55,680 nucleotides of DNA. Origin: a virus. The notes beneath the pieces were generated by a model that saw only the letters and a program-made list of their open reading frames with translations, was not told the DNA's origin and did no database searches. Below, in pieces: positions 33,377 to 42,724 of the stretch (position 1 is its first letter; each line of letters begins with the position of its first letter). A program made the translations under genes and the position numbers. Where the stretch lies: the IMG/VR virus record IMGVR_UViG_3300029983_000358, positions 1-55,680 of that record, one strand, 5' to 3'.

Positions 33377-34378
33377 TTATTTAACGTTTGTGTCATTCAA
33401 AGGAGAACTAAGTATATCATAAATTCGATAAATACTTTCCCAAACATATACAGCTCCCTCATGATTTGAATTATCAACATATTCAGCAAACAATAAAACT
33501 TTTCCTCCAACTTCTACTATTTCAGGATCTGCTACTTGATTTGTATCAGGAAAAGGTGATCTTGTGATATCCAATAATGGATAGTATATCTTTTCAAAAT
33601 ATAATGGATTATTAAAATCTGCCTCTGCATATCCAAGAATTGAAGGTGGAGTTGCCTGCATTGAATAATGATAAAACATTTTAAATATACCATTATCATA
33701 GAATACTTTTGCTCCACCATGAGAACTATATGCAGGAGCTAATCCATTAACAACACCAACCATCTCCCAGCCACTTTCCATTGAGATGCTTTTTAATAGT
33801 TTCATACCCCATGGACTTCCTGAATCCATTGATTCACGACCTTCAATAAACCAGTAAAAATAGCCATCAATTCTGTATGGAATTATACAATGATTACCAA
33901 ACATACCCGCTTTAAAATTACTAACAACATCCAATAAAGTTTTACTAATTACCGTAAAATTTCTACCATCTGTGGATGATAACATTGCACAATAGTTGCT
34001 ACTCCAACAACTAACTACCATATATACCTTGGAGTTAAATATAAAAGCGTAACTACATTTTACTATAGCTGAATCAATACCTAATAATGCTGAATTAACT
34101 GCAATTGATGTATTGGTAGCAATATGATTTAATACATCATACTCAGCTACATTAATATGTTCTGATTCCCATCCCTCAGTATAATAAATAAAATTTATAC
34201 CATTAAACTTTACAAGTCCAAATTCCTGAGCACTAGGTACTGAAAGTCCTTGTACCAATGTAGCAGAATCATTTGAAATCAATTTTTGCTTTAAACTCAT
34301 AGCACCACTATCTCCTCCTGTCGAACCAGTTAATTGCACTCCTACCCATTCTTCACTTGCTAATTGTATATTTATCAT
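33377..34378 (-). CDS. Fibre-type protein with five-bladed-propeller-like body
   Basis: 333 residues. The anchor INIQLASEEWVGVQLTGSTG is that of the fibre family, but the rest is different: NHCIIPYRIDGYFYWFIEGR, SSHGGAKVFYDNGIFKMFYH, SILGYAEADFNNPLYFEK and VADPEIVEVGGKVLLFAEY. These look like blades of the GH43/GH32-type beta-propeller. A glycan-binding or glycan-cleaving tip is likely; without an alignment I cannot name catalytic residues. No fibre-type hairpin follows its stop, unlike the other fibre genes. Confidence 0.8.
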   Translation of the reverse strand: MINIQLASEEWVGVQLTGSTGGDSGAMSLKQKLISNDSATLVQGLSVPSAQEFGLVKFNGINFIYYTEGWESEHINVAEYDVLNHIATNTSIAVNSALLGIDSAIVKCSYAFIFNSKVYMVVSCWSSNYCAMLSSTDGRNFTVISKTLLDVVSNFKAGMFGNHCIIPYRIDGYFYWFIEGRESMDSGSPWGMKLLKSISMESGWEMVGVVNGLAPAYSSHGGAKVFYDNGIFKMFYHYSMQATPPSILGYAEADFNNPLYFEKIYYPLLDITRSPFPDTNQVADPEIVEVGGKVLLFAEYVDNSNHEGAVYVWESIYRIYDILSSPLNDTNVK

Positions 34379-34413
34379 ATTTTTTTATGATTATATATTA
34401 AATTTAATTACTG

Positions 34414-34551
34414 AATATTACTGTGGTGACTTCTATTATTTAACAATCTTTAACTTGGTATATCCGATATAAAGCGTTATCTTTGTATCGTGATTGACAG
34501 TGTAATGCCTGGAGTATATTCTCCAACGCGGGACATTACGTAACTGTTAAA
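34414..34551. repeat. Left arm of large imperfect inverted repeat
   Basis: Four blocks match the right arm exactly in reverse complement: AATATTACTGTGGTGA (34414-34429), TTTAACAATCTTTA (34439-34452), AAAGCGTTATCTTTGT (34471-34486) and TACGTAACTGTTAAA (34537-34551). The sequence between blocks has diverged. Confidence 0.85.
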
Positions 34552-34859
34552 CAATCATTATAAATGTTATCACTTTAACTGTTTTAACCTAACAATATTA
34601 AACTTGTTAAGGATTTAACTCTTCACAAATGTACAACACACTTTAAATCAAATAGTTACAGAGATATACAGGAAATATGCAGGATTAACGCATAATTATA
34701 GATGTTAATACGGTATATAAAATGCATAAACGTAACTCTGTTATTTACAGATAGTTACAAGTAAGTCCTATAATAATATATTATGATCAATACTAATTTC
34801 CTGTTATAACTGTTAAGGATTTAACTACTGTTATACTAATCTTAAATAAGTTAAAATGT

Positions 34860-35012
34860 TTTAACAGTTACGTATTACCCCGCTCTCGGGCTCCATGATC
34901 CTACGTCCATGTTATCAAGACAAAGATAACGCTTTTAATTGATTTTACAAAATTTTATATGGTTAAGAATAAATAAAGATTGTTAAATTTAACATATCAC
35001 CACAGTAATATT
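34860..35012. repeat. Right arm of large imperfect inverted repeat
   Basis: Mirror blocks at 34860-34874, 34920-34935, 34974-34987 and 34997-35012. A GC-rich CCCGCTCTCGGG palindrome lies at about 34878-34890. The corresponding place in the left arm has GCGGG and TGGAG...CTCCA. Confidence 0.85.
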
Positions 35013-35056
35013 TACAAAGTAAATACCTGCAACAGCAGTAATGTTCGATAAATAAA

Positions 35057-35070
35057 TTTTAATATATAAC
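35057..35070 (+). promoter_or_regulatory. Late-promoter-like box upstream of 35074-35343
   Basis: TTTTAATATATAAC three bases before the ATG at 35074. Confidence 0.4.
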
Positions 35071-35073
35071 AAT

Positions 35074-35343
35074 ATGAGACACATTAAAAACATTAAACAA
35101 TTTAAATCAAGTAGAAATTCTAAATTTAAAAAAGGAGATTATATCATGTCAACTAAAAGTAATAAAAAAGGTATTATAGATAATATAATATCTTCTGATA
35201 AACCTGAAGATTTTGAATTTGCATATCATTTAAAAGATTATAAAGATAATATTTATCTTAAAGATACAAGTATAATATTAATGACACCAGAACAAATTGA
35301 ACAATATAACCTTGAAAAATCAACTGATAAATTTAACCTATGA
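35074..35343 (+). CDS. Tagged SH3-like protein, paralogue of 33105-33359
   Basis: 89 residues: MRHIKNIKQFKSS has the KQF element slightly displaced and Lys instead of Glu after it. Then KFKKGDYIMSTKSNKKGIID, ILMTPEQIEQYNLEK and DKFNL. Its stop overlaps the ATG of the LRR gene at 35340. Confidence 0.88.
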   Translation: MRHIKNIKQFKSSRNSKFKKGDYIMSTKSNKKGIIDNIISSDKPEDFEFAYHLKDYKDNIYLKDTSIILMTPEQIEQYNLEKSTDKFNL

Positions 35344-35906
35344 AATATATTAAACACTTCGAAAGATCTTATGTAACAGTAAATTATTCTAATCAACATT
35401 TAACTGAACTTCCTATATTACCTGATATATTATATGAATTGTATTGCTCAAATAACGACATATATAAGCTACCTACATTACCTGATACATTAATATATAT
35501 TACCTGCGCTAATAATAATCTTAATGAGCTACCTGAGTTGCCAATATCATTGAAACATTTATTTTGCTATAATAATAAATTGAATGAACTACCTAAATTA
35601 CCTGACAGCTTATTAACATTGTCATGTAGTAGTAATAACATTACTGAACTTCCTATACTACCTAATAAATTAGAGTCATTGTCATGTAGTGGTAACTATA
35701 TATCTGAGCTACCTATGCTACCTAATACATTGATTGAACTGAATTGTAGTGACAATAACCTTACCATGCTACCTATACTACCTGATAGCTTAAAAACATT
35801 GTACTGTAATGGTAATGAACTACCATACACTAACCTCAAAGAGTATAATGAATGGCTAACGATAACCCATCCTGAAGTAATCAACGCTAAGAAGTTTAAC
35901 ATATAA
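35340..35906 (+). CDS. Tagged leucine-rich-repeat protein, 7 repeats
   Basis: 188 residues: MKYIKHFER, seven LRRs with LPILPD and LPMLPN turns, cap GNELPYTNLKEYNEWLTITHP and KKFNI. Codon use is a little more GC-tolerant (AAG, CTA, AGC) than in other LRR genes, and the C-tag is written AAG TTT AAC ATA. Last gene before the non-coding block 35907-37238. Confidence 0.91.
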   Translation: MKYIKHFERSYVTVNYSNQHLTELPILPDILYELYCSNNDIYKLPTLPDTLIYITCANNNLNELPELPISLKHLFCYNNKLNELPKLPDSLLTLSCSSNNITELPILPNKLESLSCSGNYISELPMLPNTLIELNCSDNNLTMLPILPDSLKTLYCNGNELPYTNLKEYNEWLTITHPEVINAKKFNI

Positions 35907-36056
35907 TATAATGTGACCACATACCATTACATATGTACATACCTTAACACATACCTTAACATTATTCACACGTGACCACACAAATGCCATAGACATATAC
36001 CTTAACATATCATAAGGACAACACGTACATATAAATGTCCTGAACATTATCTACAC

Positions 36057-36097
36057 AATAAATGCTCTTAACATTTTATTTGTTGAGAGCATTTATT
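36057..36097 (+). terminator. Strong terminator-like hairpin
   Basis: AATAAATGCTCTTAACA paired with TGTTGAGAGCATTTATT (17 pairs, one U-G), seven-base loop, followed by GTTTTC. It ends transcription from 35074-35906 or starts the structured block. Confidence 0.7.
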
Positions 36098-36137
36098 GTT
36101 TTCTATACACTACACAGTATATCTTTATATGTATATA
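36092..36137. repeat. 46-base perfect direct repeat, copy 1
   Basis: TTTATTGTTTTCTATACACT followed by ACACAGTATATCTTTATATG and TATATA; the second copy begins exactly 220 bases later. Confidence 0.85.
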
Positions 36138-36311
36138 GTTCCGTAACACCACATCATGTGATATACTTTTCTTTCATCATTCAACGAGGGTCTAATGAAC
36201 TTACTCTCCTGATGCGTTAATTCGGGTGAACTCAACCCTATATAAAATGTATAGATACATTTTATTAATAAGTTTAATTTATTATACATATGTATCTACA
36301 TTAATAAAAAG

Positions 36312-36357
36312 TTTATTGTTTTCTATACACTACACAGTATATCTTTATATGTATATA
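36312..36357. repeat. 46-base perfect direct repeat, copy 2
   Basis: Identical to 36092-36137. The 174 bases between the copies include a GGGTGAACTCAACCC hairpin and an ATAAAATGTAT-AG-ATACATTTTAT hairpin (36242-36265). Confidence 0.85.
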
Positions 36358-36589
36358 AATATAATATACAGTAGTCTATCATACTTGTATGCTTATACAT
36401 ATAACTATACTGATGTCATTGATTATAATACTATGCATAGTTATAACTATGTTGTCATGGTGGATGAATGATATACACAGGTTGTGTGTAATACTTGGGT
36501 ACTACTGGGGTGCTATCCACTGGGTGGTATCTGGTATCAACATATCAATACTGCTGCTAAGGTATCTAAGTACCATGATAGAAATCTTA

Positions 36590-36835
36590 GAAATTTTTAA
36601 AGAGTTCTTCACAAGGTTGTCCATCAAGAGAGGGAGCGAAGAAGTTCATGAACATTTGTCGGAGATGACGACGCGCGAAAGTCGGCCGTGACTTACTAAG
36701 TGTTAATACGAATTCGCACTTGAGTCGGATGTTCATGAACACTTGCCTACTAGACTTGGTGATGGTGTTGAGCGACTTGCGCGTGTAGAGTGTGTATGCA
36801 GGTATAGGGCAGCCATGGCGAAAAATTGTTAATAT
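36590..36835. other. GC-richer, hairpin-rich block, candidate structured RNA
   Basis: Base composition rises sharply (by eye near 50% G+C against well under 30% around it). It contains GTTCATGAAC palindromes near 36646 and 36729, the second extended to TGTTCATGAACA, and stretches such as GACGCGCGAAAGTCGGCC. It is not read by a convincing ORF. A structured non-coding RNA or foreign insert is possible. Confidence 0.4.
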
Positions 36836-36885
36836 TTGAGTATGTTAATATTTGAAAAATTCCCCATGTGTTTTTTATATCAATA

Positions 36886-37220
36886 TTTGAATTTTTTTTT
36901 TGGAAAAATTTTAGAGGTATTTTACCCAGTTAAAATATTGAAATATGAGAAATCAATTTTTTTTTTTTGGAAATTTTTTGAGTATTTTGTATCAGAGTAT
37001 TTTTTAAATAAATTAAGTTGGATATTGAAATTCAAAAAATTTTTTTTGGTAAAAATTTAGAGTTATTTTACCCAGTTAAATTGTTACTATATGTTAAATT
37101 CAAAATTTTTTTTTGGGGAAAAATTTTAGAGTTATTTCTCAGAGTTTTTTTATGTTAAGTAATTTTGTACAATAAAGAGTTATATTTAGGAATCAAAAAA
37201 TTTTTTTGGGAAAAAAATTT
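36886..37220. repeat. Array of five A/T hairpins with G loops
   Basis: Five degenerate units, each a T run, then GG to GGGG, then an A run that can pair back, then TTT.GAG.TATT. GG positions are about 36902, 36969, 37048, 37115 and 37208, so spacing is 67, 79, 67 and 93 bases. Two units share TTTTACCCAGTTAAA. Function unknown. Confidence 0.75.
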
Positions 37221-37238
37221 GAGGTATTATTCTCAGTG

Positions 37239-38431
<1,193 letters not shown>

Positions 38432-38503
38432 ACAATTATATTTAAGTTATAAAGGTAATAAAAAATTTTGGAATAAAAAAATTATCTGAAGTATAATAGA
38501 AGG

Positions 38504-38525
38504 TTTTTTTATATATAGAAGAAAA
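38504..38525 (+). promoter_or_regulatory. Late-promoter-like box upstream of 38531-38614
   Basis: A T run then ATATATAGAAGAAAA, five bases before the ATG of a 27-residue ORF. Same core as the fibre-gene boxes. Confidence 0.55.
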
Positions 38526-38530
38526 GTAAT

Positions 38531-38614
38531 ATGGAAGACATTATCACAACCAGTACGACTACTAAGGCATTTAAGGGAACTTCACCTGGAGATGATCCTA
38601 TTGTAGTAGGTTAA
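38531..38614 (+). CDS. Possible 27-residue peptide
   Basis: ATG to TAA encodes MEDIITTSTTTKAFKG then TSPGDDPIVVG. The start lies at the expected distance from a good promoter box, and codon use is richer in C-ending codons than nearby genes. It may be a genuine micropeptide or the surviving N-terminus of a deleted structural gene; no downstream continuation was found in the next 230 bases. Confidence 0.4.
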   Translation: MEDIITTSTTTKAFKGTSPGDDPIVVG

Positions 38615-38723
38615 AAACATTTTTAAGCTATTGAAGTTGCTCATCATATATTTCATGGTGGGTTTATTTTGCGTGTTGTGTTAGTCATAAGGTGAGGTTA
38701 TTTCAAGTGTTCAGAGTTGGTAG

Positions 38724-38803
38724 TTTGGGGAACGCGTCTCTAATTGATTAGGCTTGAGTGTAATTGATGACTTTTGGGGAACGCGTCTCTAATTGATTAG
38801 GCT
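38724..38803. repeat. Tandem 31-base direct repeat
   Basis: TTTGGGGAACGCGTCTCTAA then TTGATTAGGCT at 38724-38754 and again at 38773-38803, 49 bases apart, in the spacer before the fibre gene at 38848. A diverged single copy lies at 29445-29467. Regulatory role possible. Confidence 0.8.
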
Positions 38804-38820
38804 GTTCTTCAAATATAAGA

Positions 38821-38840
38821 TTTTATATATAGAAATAAAA
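38821..38840 (+). promoter_or_regulatory. Late-promoter-like box upstream of 38848-40374
   Basis: TTTTATATATAGAAATAAAA, seven bases before the ATG at 38848. Confidence 0.65.
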
Positions 38841-38847
38841 ATAATAA

Positions 38848-40374
38848 ATGATAAATATACAATTAGCAAGTGAAGAATGGGTTGAGGAACAGTTTGGCGG
38901 AGGTACTGGTGGATCAACAGGCAACACAAATTCAGTAACTGATGTTACATATAATGAATTAACATCATTAATTAATACTAATAATTTAACTATTGGTGGA
39001 CAATATTTAATTACTGATTATCAAACAGTACATAAGATACCTAATACAACTGATATAAATAGTGGAATGACAGAACCTTTATTAGTTACAGCAAGTGGAG
39101 TTAATAAATTAAAGCCTGAGGCATATTCAAGTTTATTTCCTCAGGATATAATTTACTATAATTACTATAGTGATCAGACTATGGTAATTGGATGTACTAA
39201 AGGTTACATTTATAGAAGGATAGATACTGCACAGAACAATGATATTCCTTTTGATTTTAGGAATGTTAAGTTTAGAAGATGGCAAATAAATGTTAGTGAA
39301 GTTTGGAATTCTGGAACAACATATAATCGTAATAATGTTGTTTTAAGCGGTAATACAAATAATATTCTGTATGTTAGTATAGTAAGTGGAAATACAGGTA
39401 ATCAGTTAAGTAATACTAATTATTGGAATACATTTTATATGATAAGTAACAAATCATATGTAAGTACGACAAGTGTAGGATATCAGTTTAATGCTTTATA
39501 TTTACCTTGTTCTACTGGTTATACAGATTATAATATGTGGAGTAATTGGAATGATTATAATACTAGTTTTAATAATATTATAGATAAACAATTTTTAATT
39601 CCTATGTCAAATATATATGGATCAGATATGATTACATATTCAAATAATGTAATATTTGGTTATCAATTTAATAACAATAAAATAGGTTCATATTTTTTCA
39701 ACAATACTATTTTTAATTCATTTAGTTTTAATAAAATAGGTTCATATTTTTTCAATAATTTGATTGGTTTTGGATTTAATAATAATTCAATAAAAAACAA
39801 TTTTTCTGATAATTTATTAGATGATTTTTTTCAAAATAATTCAATAGATGATTATTTTGACAGTAATATTATTGGAATAAATTTTAGATTTAATACAATT
39901 GGAGGTATGATTAATTGGAATACAATTTTGAATAATTTTCAGTATAATACAATTGGAAATGCTTTTCAAAATAATAGTATAGGAAGTTTATTTAATAATA
40001 ATACTATTTTTGGTAATTTTTATTATAATACTATCGGAAGTAATTTTCAAAATAATACGATTGAAAATGTATTTACATTTAATAATATTATAATGTATTT
40101 TCAAAATAATAGTATAGAAAGTTATTTTAATAGTAATACAATTGGAAGTAATTTTCAATATAATACAATTGGAAGTTATTTTAATAGTAATACAATTGGA
40201 AGCAATTTTACAATGAATAATGTTTGTGATTATTTTAATTTTGATCATAGTGGATTAAATTTCACATCATCCACTCATGTTTATAATCAATATTCTAAAG
40301 ATTTATTTGTTAATTCATCAGGTCAAAGAAAATTAATTTATGATAAAGTAACAATAGTAGATGCTACTGCATAA
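38848..40374 (+). CDS. Tail-fibre-like adhesin with nonapeptide repeats
   Basis: 508 residues. Anchor INIQLASEEWVEEQFGGGTG, then VTDVTYNELTSLI, YLITDYQTVHKIPNT, GCTKGYIYRRIDT and FRRWQINVSEVWNSGTTYNR, a CBM-like segment with NILYVSIVSGNTG, CSTGYTDYNMWSNW, and about 23 nonapeptides (NTIGS.F..). It ends STHVYNQYSKDLFVNSSG. No collagen-like stretch. First large gene of the rightward cluster. Confidence 0.85.
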   Translation: MINIQLASEEWVEEQFGGGTGGSTGNTNSVTDVTYNELTSLINTNNLTIGGQYLITDYQTVHKIPNTTDINSGMTEPLLVTASGVNKLKPEAYSSLFPQDIIYYNYYSDQTMVIGCTKGYIYRRIDTAQNNDIPFDFRNVKFRRWQINVSEVWNSGTTYNRNNVVLSGNTNNILYVSIVSGNTGNQLSNTNYWNTFYMISNKSYVSTTSVGYQFNALYLPCSTGYTDYNMWSNWNDYNTSFNNIIDKQFLIPMSNIYGSDMITYSNNVIFGYQFNNNKIGSYFFNNTIFNSFSFNKIGSYFFNNLIGFGFNNNSIKNNFSDNLLDDFFQNNSIDDYFDSNIIGINFRFNTIGGMINWNTILNNFQYNTIGNAFQNNSIGSLFNNNTIFGNFYYNTIGSNFQNNTIENVFTFNNIIMYFQNNSIESYFNSNTIGSNFQYNTIGSYFNSNTIGSNFTMNNVCDYFNFDHSGLNFTSSTHVYNQYSKDLFVNSSGQRKLIYDKVTIVDATA

Positions 40375-40393
40375 TTATTTTGAATATTTTGAT

Positions 40394-40975
40394 ATGGTAT
40401 ATTTTATAAATTTACCAATTAGGACTGATAGATATGATAACATAATGAATATGTTTAGAATATTAAATATAACTAAATATAAGAAAATTGTTCCTATCAC
40501 TGATGATATTAGTTCTACTAAATCTTGTAAATCATCTCATATTAGTTGTATAGATGATGCTATAGAAAATGATTATGATAAGATATTTATATTTGAGGAT
40601 GATGTTTGTTTTAATCAGGATAACATAGAGATTGAAAAAAAATTAGATTATCATTTAGATATTTGTTTTAATTTTTTAAAGAACAATAATTGGAATTTAT
40701 TTTATTTTGATAATATGATACAATTCAGGAAGGAGAATAATATCATTAAAGGAATATTCAGAGATAAAGTACATAAAGGAATTGAAAAAATTCCAGGTAA
40801 ATTATTCACTCATAGTTATGCTATTCATAAAGAATCTTTTAAATGTATAAAGGATTTTGCATCATCTGATTTAAATATTGATAGTATTTTATATATTATA
40901 AAATTGGACAATAAGTATATGTATTGTGAGGGAATATTTGATCAATCGTTAAATATAACATCTGATATTAATTAA
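40394..40975 (+). CDS. GT25-type glycosyltransferase
   Basis: I take the ATG at 40394 (MVYFINLPIRTDRYDNI), 19 bases after the fibre stop; an earlier ATG at 40361 overlaps the fibre gene. About 193 residues. INLPIRTDR at the N-terminus and CKSSHISCIDDAIEN then FIFEDDV are the signature segments of family 25 glycosyltransferases, the EDD being the metal/nucleotide-sugar site. That family includes LPS sugar transferases and collagen galactosyltransferases. Lying among collagen-like fibre genes and sharing a terminator with one, it may glycosylate fibres; altering host surface glycans is the alternative. Confidence 0.75.
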   Translation: MVYFINLPIRTDRYDNIMNMFRILNITKYKKIVPITDDISSTKSCKSSHISCIDDAIENDYDKIFIFEDDVCFNQDNIEIEKKLDYHLDICFNFLKNNNWNLFYFDNMIQFRKENNIIKGIFRDKVHKGIEKIPGKLFTHSYAIHKESFKCIKDFASSDLNIDSILYIIKLDNKYMYCEGIFDQSLNITSDIN

Positions 40976-40980
40976 ACAAA

Positions 40981-41008
40981 AACTCAGTTAAAATAATTTA
41001 ACTGAGTT
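40981..41008 (+). terminator. Fibre-type terminator after the glycosyltransferase
   Basis: AACTCAGTTAAA paired with TTTAACTGAGTT, then a T run. The glycosyltransferase lies upstream of the hairpin that ends the fibre cassette, so the two genes are probably one transcript. Confidence 0.85.
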
Positions 41009-41022
41009 TTTTAGTTTGTTAA

Positions 41023-41041
41023 TTTATATATAGAAATAAAA
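41023..41041 (+). promoter_or_regulatory. Late-promoter-like box upstream of 41048-42625
   Basis: TTTATATATAGAAATAAAA, seven bases before the ATG at 41048. An alternative ATG at 41041 is out of frame. Confidence 0.65.
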
Positions 41042-41047
41042 TGATAA

Positions 41048-42625
41048 ATGATAAATATACAATTAGCAAGTGAAGAGTGGGTTGAAGGACAATTAGGCGG
41101 AGGTACTGGTGGTTCTTCAGTAACTAATGTTACATATAATGAATTGGGCGATTTGATTAATAATAGTGTATTAACAATTGGAAGTCAGTATTTGATTACA
41201 GATTATCAGACTATTTATATTGATGCATATTATGGAAATACTTTCACTGGTATAATTGAACCTTTATTAGTAACAGCTAGTGGAGTTAATACATTAAAAC
41301 CAGAAGCATATTCAGCATTATATCCTAAGGATATTATATATTATGATTTCAATAATAATACTAATGTTATACATGGTTCTACTAAAGGATATATTTATAG
41401 AAGGATAGATACAATACAGAATAATGATATGCCTTTTGATTTTAGAAATTTTAAGATTGTAAATAATTATATAAGTAGTGGAGTTACAGTTTATAATTTT
41501 TTTGTTGATTATTCAACTGCTTTTAATAATAAAATAGGAGCACTAAATTATAGAATAGATCAAAATAATTCTATAATTTTAGGAAGTAATTTTCGTGATA
41601 ATACAATAGGAGATGGTTTTAATAGTAATACAATAGGAAGCAATTTTAAGAATAATAAAATAGGAACTGGTTTTTCAGGTAATACAATAGGAGACAATTT
41701 TAATGATAATAGTATTGAAAATTACTTTATGTATAATTCAATTGGAAAATTTTTTAGTGGTAATACAATTTCAAATAATTTTTACCATAATACAATTTCA
41801 AATAATTTTTACAATAATATAATTGGAAGTGATTTTAATAAAAATGACAACATAGGAGATAATTTTAACTCTAATAATATTGAATCATATTTTCAAAATA
41901 ATAATATTGATATTAATTTTAGTGGTAATACAATTTCAAATAATTTCAACTATAATACAATTTCAAATAATTTTTACAATAATATAATTGGAGGTAATTT
42001 TACTAGTAATAATATTGCAAGTAGTTTTTATAATAATTTAATTGGAGCAGATTTTAGTTCCAACTCTAATATTGGAAATAATTTTAATAATAATTCAATT
42101 GGAAGTCTATTTTCCAATAATGATACAATTGGCGCAAATTTCAACTATAATACAATTTCAAATAATTTCAATTTTAATAGTGTGGATAATTATTATCAAT
42201 ATAATAATATAGGAAGCAACTTTCAATATAATACTATATTAAGTAACTTTCAAAAAAATTCAATTGGAAGTGATTTTAATACTAATACTTCAATTGGATA
42301 TGGATTTGAAAGAAATGCAATTGGAAGTAATTTTAATAATAATTCTATTGAAAGTATTTTTAGTGGTAATACAATTGTAAGTGATTTTAATTATAATTCA
42401 ATTGGAAGTAACTTTCAAAATAATTCAATTGGAAGTAACTTTAATACTAATACAATTGGAAGTAATTTTACTATGAACAATATATGTGATAATTTTGGAT
42501 CTGGATTAGATTTATCATCATCAACATATATCTATTTAGCCTATACTAAAAACTTATATGTTGATTCAACAGGGCTTAACAAGTTAGTATATGATGTGAC
42601 AACAATAGTAGATGTCATTGAATAA
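41048..42625 (+). CDS. Tail-fibre-like adhesin dominated by nonapeptides
   Basis: 525 residues. Anchor INIQLASEEWVEGQLGGGTG, VTNVTYNELGDLI, YLITDYQTIYID, GSTKGYIYRRIDT, then the CBM-like module is missing and the protein goes directly (VNNYISSGVTVYNFF) into about 38 nonapeptides, with SNNFY and HNTIS variants and a few inserted residues (NDNIGDNF). It ends STYIYLAYTKNLYVDSTG. A natural deletion variant of the fibre plan. Confidence 0.85.
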   Translation: MINIQLASEEWVEGQLGGGTGGSSVTNVTYNELGDLINNSVLTIGSQYLITDYQTIYIDAYYGNTFTGIIEPLLVTASGVNTLKPEAYSALYPKDIIYYDFNNNTNVIHGSTKGYIYRRIDTIQNNDMPFDFRNFKIVNNYISSGVTVYNFFVDYSTAFNNKIGALNYRIDQNNSIILGSNFRDNTIGDGFNSNTIGSNFKNNKIGTGFSGNTIGDNFNDNSIENYFMYNSIGKFFSGNTISNNFYHNTISNNFYNNIIGSDFNKNDNIGDNFNSNNIESYFQNNNIDINFSGNTISNNFNYNTISNNFYNNIIGGNFTSNNIASSFYNNLIGADFSSNSNIGNNFNNNSIGSLFSNNDTIGANFNYNTISNNFNFNSVDNYYQYNNIGSNFQYNTILSNFQKNSIGSDFNTNTSIGYGFERNAIGSNFNNNSIESIFSGNTIVSDFNYNSIGSNFQNNSIGSNFNTNTIGSNFTMNNICDNFGSGLDLSSSTYIYLAYTKNLYVDSTGLNKLVYDVTTIVDVIE

Positions 42626-42645
42626 TTAGATTTATAAAAAATTAA

Positions 42646-42670
42646 AAACTCAGTTAATTTAACTGAGTTT
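42646..42670 (+). terminator. Fibre-type terminator after 41048-42625
   Basis: AAACTCAGTTAA / TTAACTGAGTTT hairpin with T run, about 20 bases past the stop. Confidence 0.85.
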
Positions 42671-42699
42671 TTTATTTATTGTTTAATCAGTTAGTTTAA

Positions 42700-42718
42700 T
42701 TTATATATAGAAATAAAA
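42700..42718 (+). promoter_or_regulatory. Late-promoter-like box upstream of 42725-44515
   Basis: TTTATATATAGAAATAAAA, six bases before the ATG at 42725. Confidence 0.65.
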
Positions 42719-42724
42719 TTAACT

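Larger units (their letters stand above)
34379..35073. other. Non-coding region holding a large inverted repeat
   Basis: About 695 bases between divergent genes with no plausible ORF. It contains the imperfect inverted repeat 34414-35012, a repeated GTTAAGGATTTAACT element (about 34605 and 34810), many further TTAAC/GTTAA steps, and a hairpin GTAACTCTGT / ACAG-AT-AGTTAC at about 34731-34757. Composition is less AT-rich than the coding parts. Confidence 0.65.
35907..37238. other. Long non-coding block between convergent genes
   Basis: About 1.3 kb. From left to right: CATACCTTAACA repeated at 35938, 35950 and (with an insertion) 35994, with GTGACCAC near 35913 and 35970; a terminator at 36057; a 46-base perfect direct repeat at 36092 and 36312; a GC-richer, hairpin-rich part 36590-36830; and an A/T hairpin array 36890-37220. 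ORFs up to 100 codons exist but none looks real. Confidence 0.65.

Noticed and set aside
36389-36691. 100-codon ORF with hydrophobic N-terminal two thirds
   Set aside because: It lies in the repeat-rich, GC-anomalous block, overlaps another ORF in a second frame (36226-36471), crosses a compositional boundary, has no promoter box or homologous neighbour, and its codon use is unlike the surrounding genes. A real membrane protein cannot be fully excluded.
36600-36830. tRNA or tmRNA in the GC-richer block
   Set aside because: No TTCGA-type T-loop, no acceptor stem pairing and no CCA-like end could be found by eye.
36836-37060. 74-codon ORF rich in Phe and Lys
   Set aside because: It is produced by reading through T and A runs of the hairpin array; low complexity explains it.
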